From positions 1 to 6,027 of the forward strand of contig CAMNHT010000089.1 of assembly GCA_946539625.1 (NCBI GenBank): DNA of 6,027 nucleotides, in the 5' to 3' direction. Below the pieces are notes generated by a model that was given only the letters and a program-made list of their open reading frames with translations, was not told the DNA's origin and ran no database searches. This document shows, piece after piece, positions 5,488-6,027 of this stretch. The translations under genes were made by a program, and so were the position numbers. The DNA is from an uncultured Clostridia bacterium. GTDB lineage: Bacteria; Bacillota_A; Clostridia; Christensenellales; CAG-138. Positions within the stretch are counted from its first letter, which is position 1, and every line of letters begins with the position of its first letter.

Positions 5488-6027
5488 TCAGCCCTCAAAG
5501 CGCGCGCCGCATTCGGGGCAGAACTTCGGCGGGTTGTTCGGATCTTCGGGCTTATAGCCGCACTTCGGGCAGATGACTGCCTTCGGCTCGGGCTTTTTCT
5601 TGCCGCACTGCGTGCAGAACTTGCCGGTGTTCACCGCGCCGCATTCGCAGGTCCACGTGCCGGCGGGCGCGGGTTTCTTTTCGCCGCACTCGGGGCAGAA
5701 ATTGCCGGTCGCGGTCGCGCCGCACTTCGGGCACTTCCAGGCGTTGGCTGCCGCAGCCTGCTGCGCCGCCTGCGCTTCCTTCTGCTGCTGACCCTGCTGG
5801 AACAGCGCCGCGGTGGTGCTGCCCATCATGCCGCCTGCCTGACCGACCATGCCCATGCCCATAAAGCCGGTCATGGAGCCGTTCGGGTTGCCTGCCGCGG
5901 TCTTCATGGCTTCTGCGCTTGCCTGCGTCATGGTCGCCGCCGCCATCGTCGGATCGCGGTTGATCGCTGCGCGCTGCGCCGCCTTGATCATCTCCGCGTC
6001 CTCTTCGGTCAGCGTGATCGGGTTCAT
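5488..6027 (-). CDS. SPFH-family protein with three C-terminal zinc ribbons (partial, start outside the window; YdjI-like)
   Basis: Only the last 179 residues are in the window. The segment ITLTEEDAEMIKAAQRAA followed by RDPTMAAAT matches, by recognition, the junction after the SPFH domain in proteins annotated as 'SPFH domain' or 'virion core protein'. A Met/Gly/Ala-rich linker (41-70) and a Gln/Ala-rich stretch (77-95) follow. Next come three ribbons: C99/C102/C111/C114, C127/C129/C138/C141 (a C-x-C first pair) and C153/C156/C170/C173. The ATG on the window edge is most likely an internal methionine, and the SPFH (band 7) domain should lie to the right. SPFH proteins scaffold membrane microdomains; the ribbons may bind partners. 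The stop is followed by the intercistronic hairpin and the other two genes of the operon. If this short form were a complete gene it would lack the SPFH domain, and no ribosome site can be seen to judge that. Confidence 0.75.
   Translation of the reverse strand: MNPITLTEEDAEMIKAAQRAAINRDPTMAAATMTQASAEAMKTAAGNPNGSMTGFMGMGMVGQAGGMMGSTTAALFQQGQQQKEAQAAQQAAAANAWKCPKCGATATGNFCPECGEKKPAPAGTWTCECGAVNTGKFCTQCGKKKPEPKAVICPKCGYKPEDPNNPPKFCPECGARFEG

Overview
The window looks like a chromosomal piece of an uncultured, low-to-mid GC Gram-positive anaerobe, probably a gut Clostridia (Oscillospirales/Christensenellales-like). The grounds are strong AGGAGG-type ribosome sites, TATAAT -10 boxes, compact hairpin terminators, protein families common in gut Firmicutes (DegV, stand-alone LUD protein, SPFH/zinc-ribbon/TPM cluster) and a MITE-like palindromic repeat of the kind seen in such genomes. 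The assignment is inference from style, not from a marker gene. All five protein genes lie on the minus strand; every long plus-strand frame is a shadow.

Reading in the direction of transcription, from right to left: positions 6027-5488 hold the C-terminal part of an SPFH-type protein with three zinc ribbons, whose start lies outside the window. A strong hairpin (5437-5463) follows. Next is a 370-residue protein with two zinc ribbons and one C-terminal membrane segment (5406-4294). It overlaps by 4 bases (GTGA) a 685-residue exported TPM-domain protein (4297-2240), which ends in a Gly/Ser/His tail and a clear terminator (2206-2169). These three genes form one unit. It resembles the ydjG-ydjH-ydjI part of the Bacillus subtilis PspA (ydjFGHI) membrane-stress operon, although no PspA gene is visible here. 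The TPM protein appears to hold four tandem TPM-like modules rather than one, which is the most unusual protein feature of the window.

A separate gene with its own promoter (2134-2105) encodes a DegV/FakB-type fatty-acid-binding protein (2068-1184). Its downstream region (1154-1045) carries a row of short hairpins joined by repeated ATTCATG words and ends in a terminator. Immediately beyond is a promoter (1028-999) for a stand-alone LUD-domain (LutC/YkgG-like) protein with a C-terminal cysteine cluster (972-343).

Positions 1-342 hold no gene. They contain a plus-strand terminator for a gene to the left of the window, a nested hairpin, and a non-coding MITE-like palindromic element (101-278). 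The element's outer hairpin, followed by a T run, can serve as the minus-strand terminator of the LUD gene.
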